12,056 nucleotides of DNA from a bacterium (GTDB lineage Bacteria > Desulfobacterota > GWC2-55-46 > S146-80 > JALXFI01). The stretch is taken from assembly GCA_027069035.1 (NCBI GenBank), contig JALXFI010000355.1:1-12056 (forward strand), given 5' to 3'. Each line of letters begins with the position of its first letter. Positions within the stretch are counted from its first letter, which is position 1. This document shows, in pieces, positions 1 to 6,929 of this stretch. Below the pieces are notes generated by a model. It worked only from the letters and a program-made list of their open reading frames with translations, was not told where the DNA came from and made no database searches. The position numbers were made by a program, and so were the translations under genes.

Positions 1-647
1 GCAATATGGTCTTTCAATTTATCCGTTGATAAAGGAGCCGTGCAGTCACAGAAACCTTCATCGTAACCAACAAAGGTCTCATACAAATTACCATTCTCTT
101 TTTTTACTCTGTGAAAAGGAAGCGCATCGAAGAATTCGTTGCTCAATATTATTGCTGCATCATTATCGGCAATCGCATCCTTAAAAGATTTGCACCAAGT
201 GATCTTATCTTTAATAAGAGCACCTTTTACCTTTCTCATTTTAAAGAAAGTATTCTTTTCAATTATTTTGTAGCTTATTCTTTCAAATACCTGCGGCGCA
301 AACTTTTCTATCGAAGAAAGGACATACCCTGCAAGCCTTCCGCTGCCGCCGCCAAGCTCAATAATCACAACATCATCTCTTGTCCCCAGCAGTTCAATCA
401 TCTCAATGAGTTGTACAGCAACAGCCTTGCCAAAAAAAGGGTGGATTTCAGGGCTTGTTATAAAGTCTCCCCCTTTACTGAACCTTTCGGAACGTGACAT
501 ATAGTATCCGTATTCAGGATGATAAAGGACATGCTCCATGTACTCTTTAAAAGTAATCTTTCCTGCCCTTCTTATTTTAGCCGTTATCTCTTCAATAAGT
601 GGGTTGCATGAATTTTCCGTTGATCTGCTGTTTATCTTGTTTATCAC
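1..647 (-). CDS. MidA/NDUFAF7-family SAM-dependent methyltransferase, N-terminal part (runs off left edge)
   Basis: The frame is open from a GTG at 647 to the window edge, giving 215 codons; family members are usually about 350-400 residues, so the C-terminal part lies outside. An in-frame stop sits directly before the GTG, and AAAGG lies 6 nt upstream of it, so this start is well supported. Visible family marks are the segment GDFITSPEI (about residues 60-68) followed by FFGKAVA, and the SAM-binding motif I IELGGGSGRLAG (about 96-107). A later stretch, LSNEFFDALPFHRV, is also typical of the family. Eukaryotic members (MidA, NDUFAF7) methylate an arginine of a respiratory complex I subunit; the bacterial substrate is not established. 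It lies downstream of porB on the same strand with a 114-nt gap holding an inverted repeat, so it may be co-transcribed. The family call is strong, the substrate unknown. Confidence 0.85.
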   Translation of the reverse strand, partial: MINKINSRSTENSCNPLIEEITAKIRRAGKITFKEYMEHVLYHPEYGYYMSRSERFSKGGDFITSPEIHPFFGKAVAVQLIEMIELLGTRDDVVIIELGGGSGRLAGYVLSSIEKFAPQVFERISYKIIEKNTFFKMRKVKGALIKDKITWCKSFKDAIADNDAAIILSNEFFDALPFHRVKKENGNLYETFVGYDEGFCDCTAPLSTDKLKDHI

Positions 648-667
648 TTAAGACCTTTACACATAAT

Positions 668-751
668 ACAGGGACAACCCCCATATTATTGTAAAACTAT
701 ACAAAGTGGAGATAAGGAAAAAATGGGAAAAAACATGGGGGTTGTCCCTGT
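668..751. repeat. Perfect 17-bp inverted repeat with 50-nt spacer (REP/MITE-like)
   Basis: Arm 668-684 reads ACAGGGACAACCCCCAT, and arm 735-751 is its exact reverse complement. The spacer 685-734 is AT-rich and encodes nothing. It starts 10 nt after the porB stop codon and ends 20 nt before the GTG of the methyltransferase gene, inside the putative transcript. There is no U-run after either arm, so it does not look like a normal intrinsic terminator. Similar GGGACAACCCC-type palindromes occur as dispersed intergenic repeats in some bacterial genomes; that recollection is not verified here. No clear target-site duplication flanks it. Confidence 0.75.
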
Positions 752-761
752 GAAAACCCGC

Positions 762-1670
762 TTAAGGTGCCTTGGGTTTCGAAGTCAAGCCGTACTCCTC
801 GGCATTCTTGTCTGCGATTGCCTGTATGCGCTCCATCTCCCTCTTGCCTTCCTCTGTTTTAAAAAGATGGGCAAATCTTTTTTGAAGTTTAAAATATTCG
901 CTTACAGGTTTTCTCTTAACAAGCTTCCTTAATGAGGTGAGTTTGCCGTCCTCCTTTTCATAAAGCGGGAAGAGGGCTGTCTCAACGATGAGCTTGGCTA
1001 TCTTTATAGTCAGCGCAGGGTCGCTTCCCCAGCCTAAAGGACACGGCACAAATACCTGTATGTATTTGGGGCCTTTTATGGAAACGGCCTTCTTCACCTT
1101 TCGCTGCAGGTCGGCAGGGAAGCCGACTGATGCGGTGGCCATATATGGTATATGATGTGCGGCGACAATAGAAGGCAGGTCTTTCTTATTCGTCTTGTTA
1201 CCAATGGAAACCTTGCCTACAGGGCTTGTTGTGGTATGCGCACCAGGCGGGGTAAGGCCGCTTCTTTGAACCCCTGTGTTCATATACGCCTCATTATCAT
1301 AGCAGACATACAACACATCATCGCCTCTCTCAAGCGTTCCGCTAAGCGCCTGAAGGCCAATATCCGCTGTGCCTCCATCGCCGCCCTGGGCAATAACCCT
1401 TGCTTCATCTTCCCTCCCCATGGATTTAAGCGCAGCAGCAACACCGGAGGCTACCGCGGCAGAGTTTTCAAAAAGCGAATGGATCCACGGGACCTCCCAT
1501 GCAGACTGAGGATAACGAGTGCTGAAGACCTCCAGACAGCCCGTTGCATTTGTCACAATTGTTTTTGGCCCTGCGGCATTAAGCACAAGCCTTGCCCCCA
1601 ATGCCTCTCCGCATCCCCTGCACGCCGTATGGCCCGGAGCCAGAAGATTATTATTATATAATTTATGCAT
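762..1670 (-). CDS. porB: Pyruvate:ferredoxin oxidoreductase, beta subunit (TPP-binding)
   Basis: This subunit binds thiamine pyrophosphate and one [4Fe-4S] cluster in the complex that oxidises pyruvate with CoA to acetyl-CoA, CO2 and reduced ferredoxin in the cytoplasm. The 302 residues show HTACRGCGEALG (Cys17, Cys20), ATGCLEVF (Cys45) and VPCPLGWG (Cys210), the four expected cluster ligands. The TPP motif begins with GGDGG (96-100) and ends at CYDNEAYMNTG (123-133, Asn126). An alternative ATG six codons upstream (1688) would place the N-terminus within the Shine-Dalgarno itself. The ATG at 1670 has GGGGAGGA 3 nt upstream and starts with the usual MHKLYN-type end, so I chose it. It overlaps the end of porA by 8 nt, suggesting translational coupling. 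Length is normal for the family. Pyruvate is preferred as substrate by overall motif style; another 2-oxoacid is less likely. Confidence 0.93.
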   Translation of the reverse strand: MHKLYNNNLLAPGHTACRGCGEALGARLVLNAAGPKTIVTNATGCLEVFSTRYPQSAWEVPWIHSLFENSAAVASGVAAALKSMGREDEARVIAQGGDGGTADIGLQALSGTLERGDDVLYVCYDNEAYMNTGVQRSGLTPPGAHTTTSPVGKVSIGNKTNKKDLPSIVAAHHIPYMATASVGFPADLQRKVKKAVSIKGPKYIQVFVPCPLGWGSDPALTIKIAKLIVETALFPLYEKEDGKLTSLRKLVKRKPVSEYFKLQKRFAHLFKTEEGKREMERIQAIADKNAEEYGLTSKPKAP

Positions 1671-2841
1671 ATTTCCTCCCCTCCACACTTTCTTTAAGAT
1701 CCAGAAATACAGGCTCTTTTACATCGGAGTCAAAAAGCGTCAGAGCCTTCACGATCGTTTCGTTAAGCACTTCTCTTCCTCCAAGACCGGCAATATATCC
1801 TTTGACCTTTGGCATCTTTTTAAGACCGTAAAGCGTATCCTTAACCTCCAGTGCAAGCGCGCCGGCAGAACCAAGGGATACATCCTTCTCTATAACCATA
1901 ACACCGGCGGCGCCTTTAAGCGCTTTTATTACCGCCTCCTTGGGAAAGGGACGAAAAGACCTTATCTTAAGCGCCCCCACCTTTTTACCTTCCGTCCTCA
2001 GCGCATCCACAGCCTCTTTTATGACACCGACCATGGTGCCCATGGATACAAAGACAAACTGCGCATTGTCAAGGCGGTACTCTTCTACAAGCCCGCCGCA
2101 GAATCTCCCGAATACAGAAGAAAAATCCTTTGCAACATCCTCTATAACACCCTTTGCATTTTCCATAGCCTCATGTATAAGGTATCTTGTTTCCATATAA
2201 CCCTCTGACCCCATAAGGTAGCCAAAGGTAAGGGGTTCTTTGGTGGTAAGGCAGTGTTCAGGCCTGTAAGAAGGCAAAAACTTATCAACTTCCTCTTTTG
2301 AAGGTATCCTTACAGGTTCAATAGAATGGGTAATAAGGTAACCGTCCATACATACCATGACAGGAAGGCGGACATCTTTGTTCTCTGCTATCTTGTATGC
2401 CTGTATATGGAGGTCGCTTGCCTCCTGATTGTTCTCGGCATAGAGCTGTATCCAGCCTGTATCACGCGCCGCCATAGTGTCCTGAAAATCATTCCAGATA
2501 TTTATCGGCGCCGATACAGCCCTGTTTGCAGCGCCTAAAACAACGGGAAGCCTTAAGCCGGCGATACAGTAAAGCACCTCCACCATGAGAAGAAGTCCCT
2601 GTGATGTGGTGGCAGTGTAAGCCCTTGCGCCTGTTGCGGAAGCGCCCAAGACAACGGATGCCGCCGAATGTTCACTTTCAACATTAACATACTCGGCCTT
2701 GAGTTCTCCGTTTGCGATCATCTTGGCAAGCTCTTCGATGATGTGTGTCTGGGGCGTTATGGGGTATGCAGAGACAACATCCGGCTTGCAGCGTTTTACG
2801 GCCTCGGCAACCGCAAGTGAACCTTCTATTGCAGCAAACAT
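1663..2841 (-). CDS. porA: Pyruvate:ferredoxin oxidoreductase, alpha subunit
   Basis: The 392-residue alpha subunit forms the substrate-side domains of the oxidoreductase. The N-terminus carries AYPITPQTHIIEEL (25-38), whose Thr/Pro region contacts pyruvate in characterised enzymes, then VNVESEHSA (52-60) with the glutamate expected near TPP, TTSQGLLLM (78-86), and NRAVSAPINIWNDFQDTM (106-123), all hallmarks of PorA. The start ATG at 2841 has GAGGAGGT 6 nt upstream. That Shine-Dalgarno lies inside the last codons of porD, whose stop is only 2 nt before this ATG. The gene order gamma-delta-alpha-beta is the multi-subunit arrangement known from archaea and various anaerobic bacteria, as opposed to the single-chain PFOR of many clostridia and enterics. 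No damage is seen in the frame. Confidence 0.93.
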   Translation of the reverse strand: MFAAIEGSLAVAEAVKRCKPDVVSAYPITPQTHIIEELAKMIANGELKAEYVNVESEHSAASVVLGASATGARAYTATTSQGLLLMVEVLYCIAGLRLPVVLGAANRAVSAPINIWNDFQDTMAARDTGWIQLYAENNQEASDLHIQAYKIAENKDVRLPVMVCMDGYLITHSIEPVRIPSKEEVDKFLPSYRPEHCLTTKEPLTFGYLMGSEGYMETRYLIHEAMENAKGVIEDVAKDFSSVFGRFCGGLVEEYRLDNAQFVFVSMGTMVGVIKEAVDALRTEGKKVGALKIRSFRPFPKEAVIKALKGAAGVMVIEKDVSLGSAGALALEVKDTLYGLKKMPKVKGYIAGLGGREVLNETIVKALTLFDSDVKEPVFLDLKESVEGRKYA

Positions 2842-2843
2842 AT

Positions 2844-3107
2844 TCAGACCTCCTCTCTTACCATTTCAATATCGTTTACAGGGCATTCTTCAGCGCATAT
2901 GCCGCAGCCCTTGCAAAAATCCATATCGGCTTCGTATGTAGCCTCCCTGCCCCTTCCCTTTCCTGCGACACAGCCTTCAGGGCAGAAGGTAACACAGTTT
3001 CCGCATCCTATACATTTATCGTGGAGATATTTTGGCCAGAAGACCCGCCAGCTCCCCGTTTTATTTTCCACGCTTGTTCCTGGATAGATAAAGACTTCAA
3101 TGCTCAT
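2844..3107 (-). CDS. porD: Pyruvate:ferredoxin oxidoreductase, delta subunit (2x[4Fe-4S] ferredoxin)
   Basis: This 87-residue ferredoxin-like subunit passes electrons from the catalytic subunits to external ferredoxin. Two CxxCxxCxxxC motifs are seen: CIGCGNCVTFC (Cys32, 35, 38, 42) and CKGCGICAEEC (Cys65, 68, 71, 75), each followed by Pro as usual. An extra Cys46 lies in PEGCV. The N-terminal 30 residues with WRVFWPKYLHDKC are typical of PorD rather than free ferredoxin. The ATG at 3107 has AGGAG 8 nt upstream, overlapping the end of porG, whose stop codon is 5 nt before. Confidence 0.93.
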   Translation of the reverse strand: MSIEVFIYPGTSVENKTGSWRVFWPKYLHDKCIGCGNCVTFCPEGCVAGKGRGREATYEADMDFCKGCGICAEECPVNDIEMVREEV

Positions 3108-3112
3108 AGTAT

Positions 3113-3658
3113 TTACTCCTTTATTCTTTTATAGGCGGCCTTTGTTGCCTTAAGGTTTTTTTCCGCAAGAGATCCCGGGAACCTGCCCTTTATACTTTTC
3201 TCTATCGCCTCAATGCTTACTATTCCGGTTGCCCCGGCAAATGCGCCTAAAAGGGTCGTGTTAGGTATAGGCCTGCCAAGTATCTCAAGGGCAATATCCG
3301 TAGCAGGTATGGTAAGAATCCTGAAACCGTTTTTGATGTTAAGCTCTTCGGGTTTTTTGTCTGTATTTACAATAATAAGGCCGTCTTTTTTAAGTCCTCT
3401 CAAGACATCAACTCCGAGAAAGAGGGTGGGGTCCTGAATGATAAGAAAATCCGGTTTATGAACCTGCGTCTTGGACCGCACGGTCTCTTTGCTTATCTTA
3501 ACAAAGGATTCAACCGGAGCGCCCATACGTTCAGAGCCGAAACTTGGGAATGCCTGCGCATACTTGCCGTCATGGAATGCAGCCACAGCCAAAAGATCCG
3601 CCGCTGTAACGACCCCCTGTCCTCCTCTGCCGTGAATTCTTATCTCCTTCATATCCAT
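3113..3658 (-). CDS. porG: Pyruvate:ferredoxin oxidoreductase, gamma subunit
   Basis: First gene of the operon; 181 residues, normal for the gamma subunit, which contributes to CoA binding. The N-terminus EIRIHGRGGQGVVTAADLLA (about 5-24) and FGSERMGAPVESFVKI (about 40-55) are the signature of the 2-oxoacid:acceptor oxidoreductase gamma family. PNTTLLGAF is also conserved. The start is ambiguous: AAGGAGG is 4 nt from the ATG at 3658 and 10 nt from a second ATG at 3652, and the shorter form (MKEIRIHG) matches the commoner family N-terminus. The difference is two residues. A good promoter lies upstream (3729-3700). Confidence 0.92.
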   Translation of the reverse strand: MDMKEIRIHGRGGQGVVTAADLLAVAAFHDGKYAQAFPSFGSERMGAPVESFVKISKETVRSKTQVHKPDFLIIQDPTLFLGVDVLRGLKKDGLIIVNTDKKPEELNIKNGFRILTIPATDIALEILGRPIPNTTLLGAFAGATGIVSIEAIEKSIKGRFPGSLAEKNLKATKAAYKRIKE

Positions 3659-3699
3659 AAGGCCTCCTTAATCATAATCTTTAGCAACTTATCCTTTTT

Positions 3700-3729
3700 A
3701 TTTTAATTTGTATTTGGGTAAAATGTCAA
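3700..3729 (-). promoter_or_regulatory. Predicted sigma70-type promoter of porGDAB
   Basis: On the minus strand a perfect TTGACA (3729-3724) is followed after 18 nt by TAAAAT (3705-3700). Transcription would start near 3693, leaving a leader of about 35 nt before porG with the strong Shine-Dalgarno. The spacing is one above optimum but the -35 is consensus. Confidence 0.55.
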
Positions 3730-3756
3730 AATATTTACAGGAGCTTTTTCAAGACT

Positions 3757-3766
3757 CTGTTAACAG
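3757..3766. promoter_or_regulatory. 10-bp palindrome CTGTTAACAG, possible operator
   Basis: A perfect 10-bp palindrome lies about 28 bp upstream of the porG -35 element, centred near -68 from the predicted start, a position that would suit an activator. A partial half-site (ACTGTTAAGA, near 3879-3888) lies further along. A 10-bp AT-rich palindrome can occur by chance, so this is only a candidate. Confidence 0.2.
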
Positions 3767-3808
3767 TGAATAATCAATAACATACTACAGGCAATAAATA
3801 CAAGAAAT

Positions 3809-3938
3809 TCTTGGCATCATCTTTTTTAATGGAATCCCAAAAAACAAAGATAGGTTTTTGGGTAAATCGCCAAAAACACAACTGTTAAGATGTATTGCCG
3901 ATTTCAAATCCCGTCATCGCGGGATTTGGGTGCCAAGA
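3809..3938. repeat. Intergenic cluster of nested and competing inverted repeats
   Basis: An 8-bp outer pair, TCTTGGCA (3809-3816) and TGCCAAGA (3931-3938), encloses three perfect stems. CCCAAAAA (3836-3843) pairs with TTTTTGGG (3855-3862). GTTTTTGG (3854-3861) pairs with CCAAAAAC (3870-3877); this shares its left arm with the previous stem, so the two exclude each other. CAAATCCCG (3905-3913) pairs with CGGGATTTG (3920-3928), loop TCATCG. The cluster sits between two divergent predicted promoters, upstream of both, so it may be a DNA repeat remnant rather than an mRNA leader. The rest of the 325-nt gap (3659-3983) holds only the promoter signals listed. Confidence 0.5.
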
Positions 3939-3943
3939 CAGGG

Positions 3944-3972
3944 TTGATGTTTTATAGAAAATGTACTAATAT
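3944..3972 (+). promoter_or_regulatory. Predicted promoter close to the methyltransferase start
   Basis: TTGATG (3944-3949) and TAATAT (3967-3972) are 17 nt apart, each matching the sigma70 consensus at four or more positions. The start of transcription would fall only a few nucleotides before the ATG at 3984, giving a very short leader. This fits the absence of any Shine-Dalgarno before this gene. Confidence 0.35.
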
Positions 3973-3983
3973 CTTAACAATCT

Positions 3984-4727
3984 ATGAAGAATTTCTGGAA
4001 TACTCTAAAGGCAAAATGGTACAGGGAGGGGCTTAAGTACAGCGAATTCCCGGACAGAGCGCTCTCCATAATTCTGCCGCTTACCAAAGACTGTAAGACA
4101 TTCCTTGATGTAGGCTCAGGGTGCGGCACTCTAAGCCTGCCGCTTGCAGAAAACGGTAAAAAGGTAACCGCACTTGACCCTTCTCATGCCATGATCGAAA
4201 TACTAAAAGAAGAGATACAAATCCGGAAAATAAAGGGTATAGAGTGCATAGAAACTGAATGGGGTAAAAAAAAGATAAAACCCCATGATGCCGTAATCTG
4301 CGCCAATGTGCCGCCTCTCTTAAAAGGGGCCGAGGATTTTATAAAGGATGCCGAACGTCTGGCAAAAAAGGCTGTTTTTCTTATAGAGGGCGCGGACCCT
4401 AACGCCGACAGGTTCTACTACAAAGAACTTTACCCGCTTCTGTTCAACAAAGAGTTTTTACCGAGAAACGACTATCTTTCGACCTATAATACACTCCACA
4501 GACTTGGCATATACGCTAATGTAGAGATAATAGAGTATAACTTCGACCAGCCCTTTACAGATATAAACGAAGCAGTCGAGTTCTGGAAAGAATACATCCC
4601 CCTTGTTACAGAAGAGTTTGACTCTAAATTAAAGGGTTTTCTTGAAAAAAAATTAGTAGAAACCAAAGACGGACTCATGGCAAAGTTTTCCAAGAAAAGC
4701 GCTCTCATGTGGTGGAGAAAACCTTAA
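3984..4727 (+). CDS. Class I SAM-dependent methyltransferase, substrate unknown
   Basis: A 247-residue protein with a clear Rossmann-type SAM-binding core. Motif I is FLDVGSGCGTLSLPLA (about 40-55), motif II ends at ALDPS (Asp65 contacting the ribose), and HDAVICANVPP (101-111) occupies the motif IV region. No zinc, radical-SAM or target-recognition domain is visible, and the C-terminal half (about 140-247) is not something I can assign. There is no Shine-Dalgarno before the ATG; AATATCTTAACAATCT precedes it. No other start upstream is better. It is a single gene, divergent from porG and convergent with the b5-like gene (47-nt gap, no terminator seen). It could act on a small molecule, protein or RNA; context does not decide. 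Confidence 0.82.
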   Translation: MKNFWNTLKAKWYREGLKYSEFPDRALSIILPLTKDCKTFLDVGSGCGTLSLPLAENGKKVTALDPSHAMIEILKEEIQIRKIKGIECIETEWGKKKIKPHDAVICANVPPLLKGAEDFIKDAERLAKKAVFLIEGADPNADRFYYKELYPLLFNKEFLPRNDYLSTYNTLHRLGIYANVEIIEYNFDQPFTDINEAVEFWKEYIPLVTEEFDSKLKGFLEKKLVETKDGLMAKFSKKSALMWWRKP

Positions 4728-4774
4728 GAGTACTCACAGACAAAGCCTTGCACCGGTAAAGCATCCTAATAGAA

Positions 4775-5008
4775 TCAGCCGGCAAGTTTTGCCACGATCT
4801 CATACTCTTCAAGCATCTCTTCTCCATGAGGCGCTTCATCTAAAAACTCCGTAAGGTCAGAGCCTGCATAGTGTTCAAAGTGTATGCCGTTAATAAAGAG
4901 CGGGCTGTCTGTCAGGTCATAAACATTATTGTTGTATGCAATATAGATCGGTTTATCTTCTTCACTCCCGTCATAGGATTTCAATTCTTCCAGTGTCATG
5001 GTCTTCAT
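4775..5008 (-). CDS. Small cytochrome b5-like heme/steroid-binding domain protein
   Basis: The 77 residues are essentially one cytochrome b5-like fold: TLEELKSYDG (5-14), PIYIAYNNNVYDLTDSPLF (20-38), GIHFEHYAGSDLTEFLDEAP (41-60) and HGEEMLEEYEIV (61-72). This matches the short soluble bacterial proteins described as predicted heme/steroid-binding proteins. The classical HPGG heme motif of true cytochrome b5 is absent; His43, His46 and His61 are the only histidines available as ligands, so heme binding is plausible but unproven. There is no signal peptide or membrane segment. AAGGAGGT lies 5 nt before the ATG at 5008, a strong ribosome site. It is the last gene of the M50-CDF-b5 cluster, 46 nt after the CDF gene. 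Confidence 0.82.
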   Translation of the reverse strand: MKTMTLEELKSYDGSEEDKPIYIAYNNNVYDLTDSPLFINGIHFEHYAGSDLTEFLDEAPHGEEMLEEYEIVAKLAG

Positions 5009-5054
5009 AGCGCACCTCCTTGTTCAATATTAGGTAGTGTCTGTCCATAAATGA

Positions 5055-5924
5055 CTATTTTGATTCATAAGGTTCCACATGTATCACTATATCACTGTTC
5101 GGCAAGACCTTTTTTATATCCCTTTCAAGATGGTCACACATCTCATGCGCATTTTTTATCCGTTCCTCTCTGTTGACAACAAGATGAAGGTCTATGTGCC
5201 TTTCCCTGCCGGACTTTCTTGTCCGCAGATTATGGAAACCAACAAGATTTCCATACTGTTTATTATGACTGTTGATTATCCTTGCTATTGCCGCTTCTTC
5301 GTCCTGAGGCAGTCTTTCATCTAAAAGGCCGCTAAAAGACCTTTTGATTATATCATAGGTCATCTTTAAAATAAATACAGCAAGAACAATCGCAATCGCA
5401 GGGTCAAGAAGGCTGAACCCCGTCAGTTTCATGAAAACAAGCCCAAAAAGCACTAAGACAGACTGGAAGACATTAACCTTCAAGTGCCATGCGTCCGTCT
5501 TCAGGGCAAGAGAGTCAAAGTGGATGGCGGCCTTTAATATGTACCTTGATAAAATAAGGTTGGTAAAGGATGAAATAATCATTACAACGATTCCCAACCC
5601 TACAAACGATATCCTGAAATCGCCCATAAAACGCTTGAGCCCATAATATATTATTGCAAGTGCTCCAAAAAATATAAAGGTCGCTTCAATTACACTGCCT
5701 ATATTCTCCCACTTTCCATGCCCATACGGGTGCCGAATATCCGGAGGTTTCTCCGATTCTCTAAGACTAAAGAAGGCAATAAATGACGCAAGAAGGTCAG
5801 TGGCGCTGTCCACGGCCTCTGAGAGTATGCTGAGACTTCCGGTATAAATGCCTGCCGCTAATTTCAAAATAAGCAGGCTTGTGTTTGACACAACCGATAT
5901 GAGCGCTATCCTTGAGGGGGTCAT
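5055..5924 (-). CDS. Cation diffusion facilitator (CDF) family metal transporter
   Basis: A 289-residue inner-membrane protein, normal for a CDF exporter of divalent metal (Zn, Fe, Mn, Co or similar) driven by proton antiport. About six hydrophobic helices fill residues 6-205, followed by a cytoplasmic domain with HIDLHLVVNREE (about 242-253) and a C-terminal DIVIHVEPYESK, both typical. The family loop HPYGHGKWE is at 65-73. In helix II, SEAVDSATD gives Asp39 and Asp43. In helix V the usual HxxxD is HLKVN (His147, Asn151), so one of the four transport-site ligands is Asn rather than Asp. The ATG at 5924 has only a weak ribosome site (AGG about 13 nt away) and lies 19 nt after the protease gene, suggesting co-transcription. 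Metal specificity cannot be told from sequence. Confidence 0.9.
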   Translation of the reverse strand: MTPSRIALISVVSNTSLLILKLAAGIYTGSLSILSEAVDSATDLLASFIAFFSLRESEKPPDIRHPYGHGKWENIGSVIEATFIFFGALAIIYYGLKRFMGDFRISFVGLGIVVMIISSFTNLILSRYILKAAIHFDSLALKTDAWHLKVNVFQSVLVLFGLVFMKLTGFSLLDPAIAIVLAVFILKMTYDIIKRSFSGLLDERLPQDEEAAIARIINSHNKQYGNLVGFHNLRTRKSGRERHIDLHLVVNREERIKNAHEMCDHLERDIKKVLPNSDIVIHVEPYESK

Positions 5925-5943
5925 GGATTAAGCTAAGCCTATA

Positions 5944-6915
5944 TTACATCAATAAAAACGGCACAGGCATAAATGTTAAGATAAAGACAAGAAGCGTGAG
6001 CCAGCCGACTATCTTTCTCCGTCTGTCAAGCGGGTTGTATTCATATAAAACAGGCGGATGACCCGTACCAAGCACACTTACAAGCATAGCCCATACAAAC
6101 CAGCCTGGCCAGCCTATCAAGCCAAAAAATATCAGCATAAATATTACGGCCCGTGAAACATTTCTGTGACTTTTTCCCAATATAGCATAGGTTATATGCC
6201 CTCCATCAAGCTGGCCTATCGGAAGCAGGTTAAGAGAGGTCACAAAAAAGCCTATCCAACCGGCAAAGGCTACGGGGTGAAGGACTATATCGAGAGAATC
6301 TGGTAGTGAGCCATACACTACATATGTAAGGGCATCAAAGATAAAGGATGTCCCAAGACCGATGCCTTTATTTGAGGCCGCAGGAACAACGTGTGAAAGT
6401 TTTAATCCTATCAATGTAAAAATCACCGACATAACAAAACCGGCAAGCGGCCCTGCGGCACCGATATCAACAAGCGCCCTTTTATTCATTATAGGGGACT
6501 TCATCTTTATAAACGCCCCGAATGTGCCCAGAAAAGTCGGCGCAGGGATAAAATACGGAAGCGTAGCTCTGACGCCATGATATCTTGAGGCTATAAAGTG
6601 TCCCATTTCATGGGTAAGAAGTATTATTAGGAGGGATGCAGAAAAAGGGATCCCATCTACAAGGCCATAAGGGTCTTTAAAAGGGTCTACACCCTGTTGC
6701 ACAGCGCCCGCAATAATGGTAGATACAACCGTCACGGCAAAAAGCAGTGCAGGCAGAAGCAGTCTCGGTTTCTGATAATTATCTCCAAACTTTACAGGAT
6801 TATCCATATCGCCCTGAGCGGAAAACAGACGACCACTGTCAATATCTTTATACGAGTTGAAGCTCTCCGCTGCAAGCGGCGGGGAATCCTCGAAATGAAA
6901 GCTATTATCCACCAT
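5944..6915 (-). CDS. M50-family (site-2-type) membrane metalloprotease
   Basis: A predicted intramembrane zinc protease of 323 residues. The first 50 residues are hydrophilic and cytoplasmic-looking; multiple membrane helices follow. LLTHEMGHFIASRYHG holds the zinc motif HExxH (His102, Glu103, His106). NLLPIGQLDGGH (229-240) holds the second motif with Asp237 as third ligand. The C-terminal GTGHPPVLYEYNPLD and the closing helix match the bacterial and plant EGY-like subgroup rather than RseP, and no PDZ domain is present. A GTG at 6960 would add 15 residues but would run through a hairpin (6930-6957). The ATG at 6915 has GAGGGA 7 nt upstream and is preferred. It appears to be first of a three-gene cluster with the CDF and b5-like genes. 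Substrate unknown. Confidence 0.9.
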   Translation of the reverse strand: MVDNSFHFEDSPPLAAESFNSYKDIDSGRLFSAQGDMDNPVKFGDNYQKPRLLLPALLFAVTVVSTIIAGAVQQGVDPFKDPYGLVDGIPFSASLLIILLTHEMGHFIASRYHGVRATLPYFIPAPTFLGTFGAFIKMKSPIMNKRALVDIGAAGPLAGFVMSVIFTLIGLKLSHVVPAASNKGIGLGTSFIFDALTYVVYGSLPDSLDIVLHPVAFAGWIGFFVTSLNLLPIGQLDGGHITYAILGKSHRNVSRAVIFMLIFFGLIGWPGWFVWAMLVSVLGTGHPPVLYEYNPLDRRRKIVGWLTLLVFILTFMPVPFLLM

Positions 6916-6929
6916 GTTATATTCCCTCA

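Noticed and set aside
111..497. 128-codon plus-strand open frame
   Set aside because: It is antisense to the methyltransferase frame, which has a family motif set; the shadow frame resembles no protein and has no ribosome site.
1671..1688. Six-codon N-terminal extension of porB
   Set aside because: It would encode the Shine-Dalgarno as protein; the ATG at 1670 has ideal context and the family N-terminus.
1519..2208. 229-codon plus-strand open frame across porA and porB
   Set aside because: It lies antisense to two clearly conserved genes and its composition (many Cys, His, Tyr, Arg) is typical of a shadow frame.
5033..5052. GGTAGTGTCTGTCCATAAAT in the CDF-b5 gap as a possible repeat or insertion-sequence end
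   Set aside because: It looked vaguely familiar, but only a single copy occurs here with no inverted partner or target duplication.
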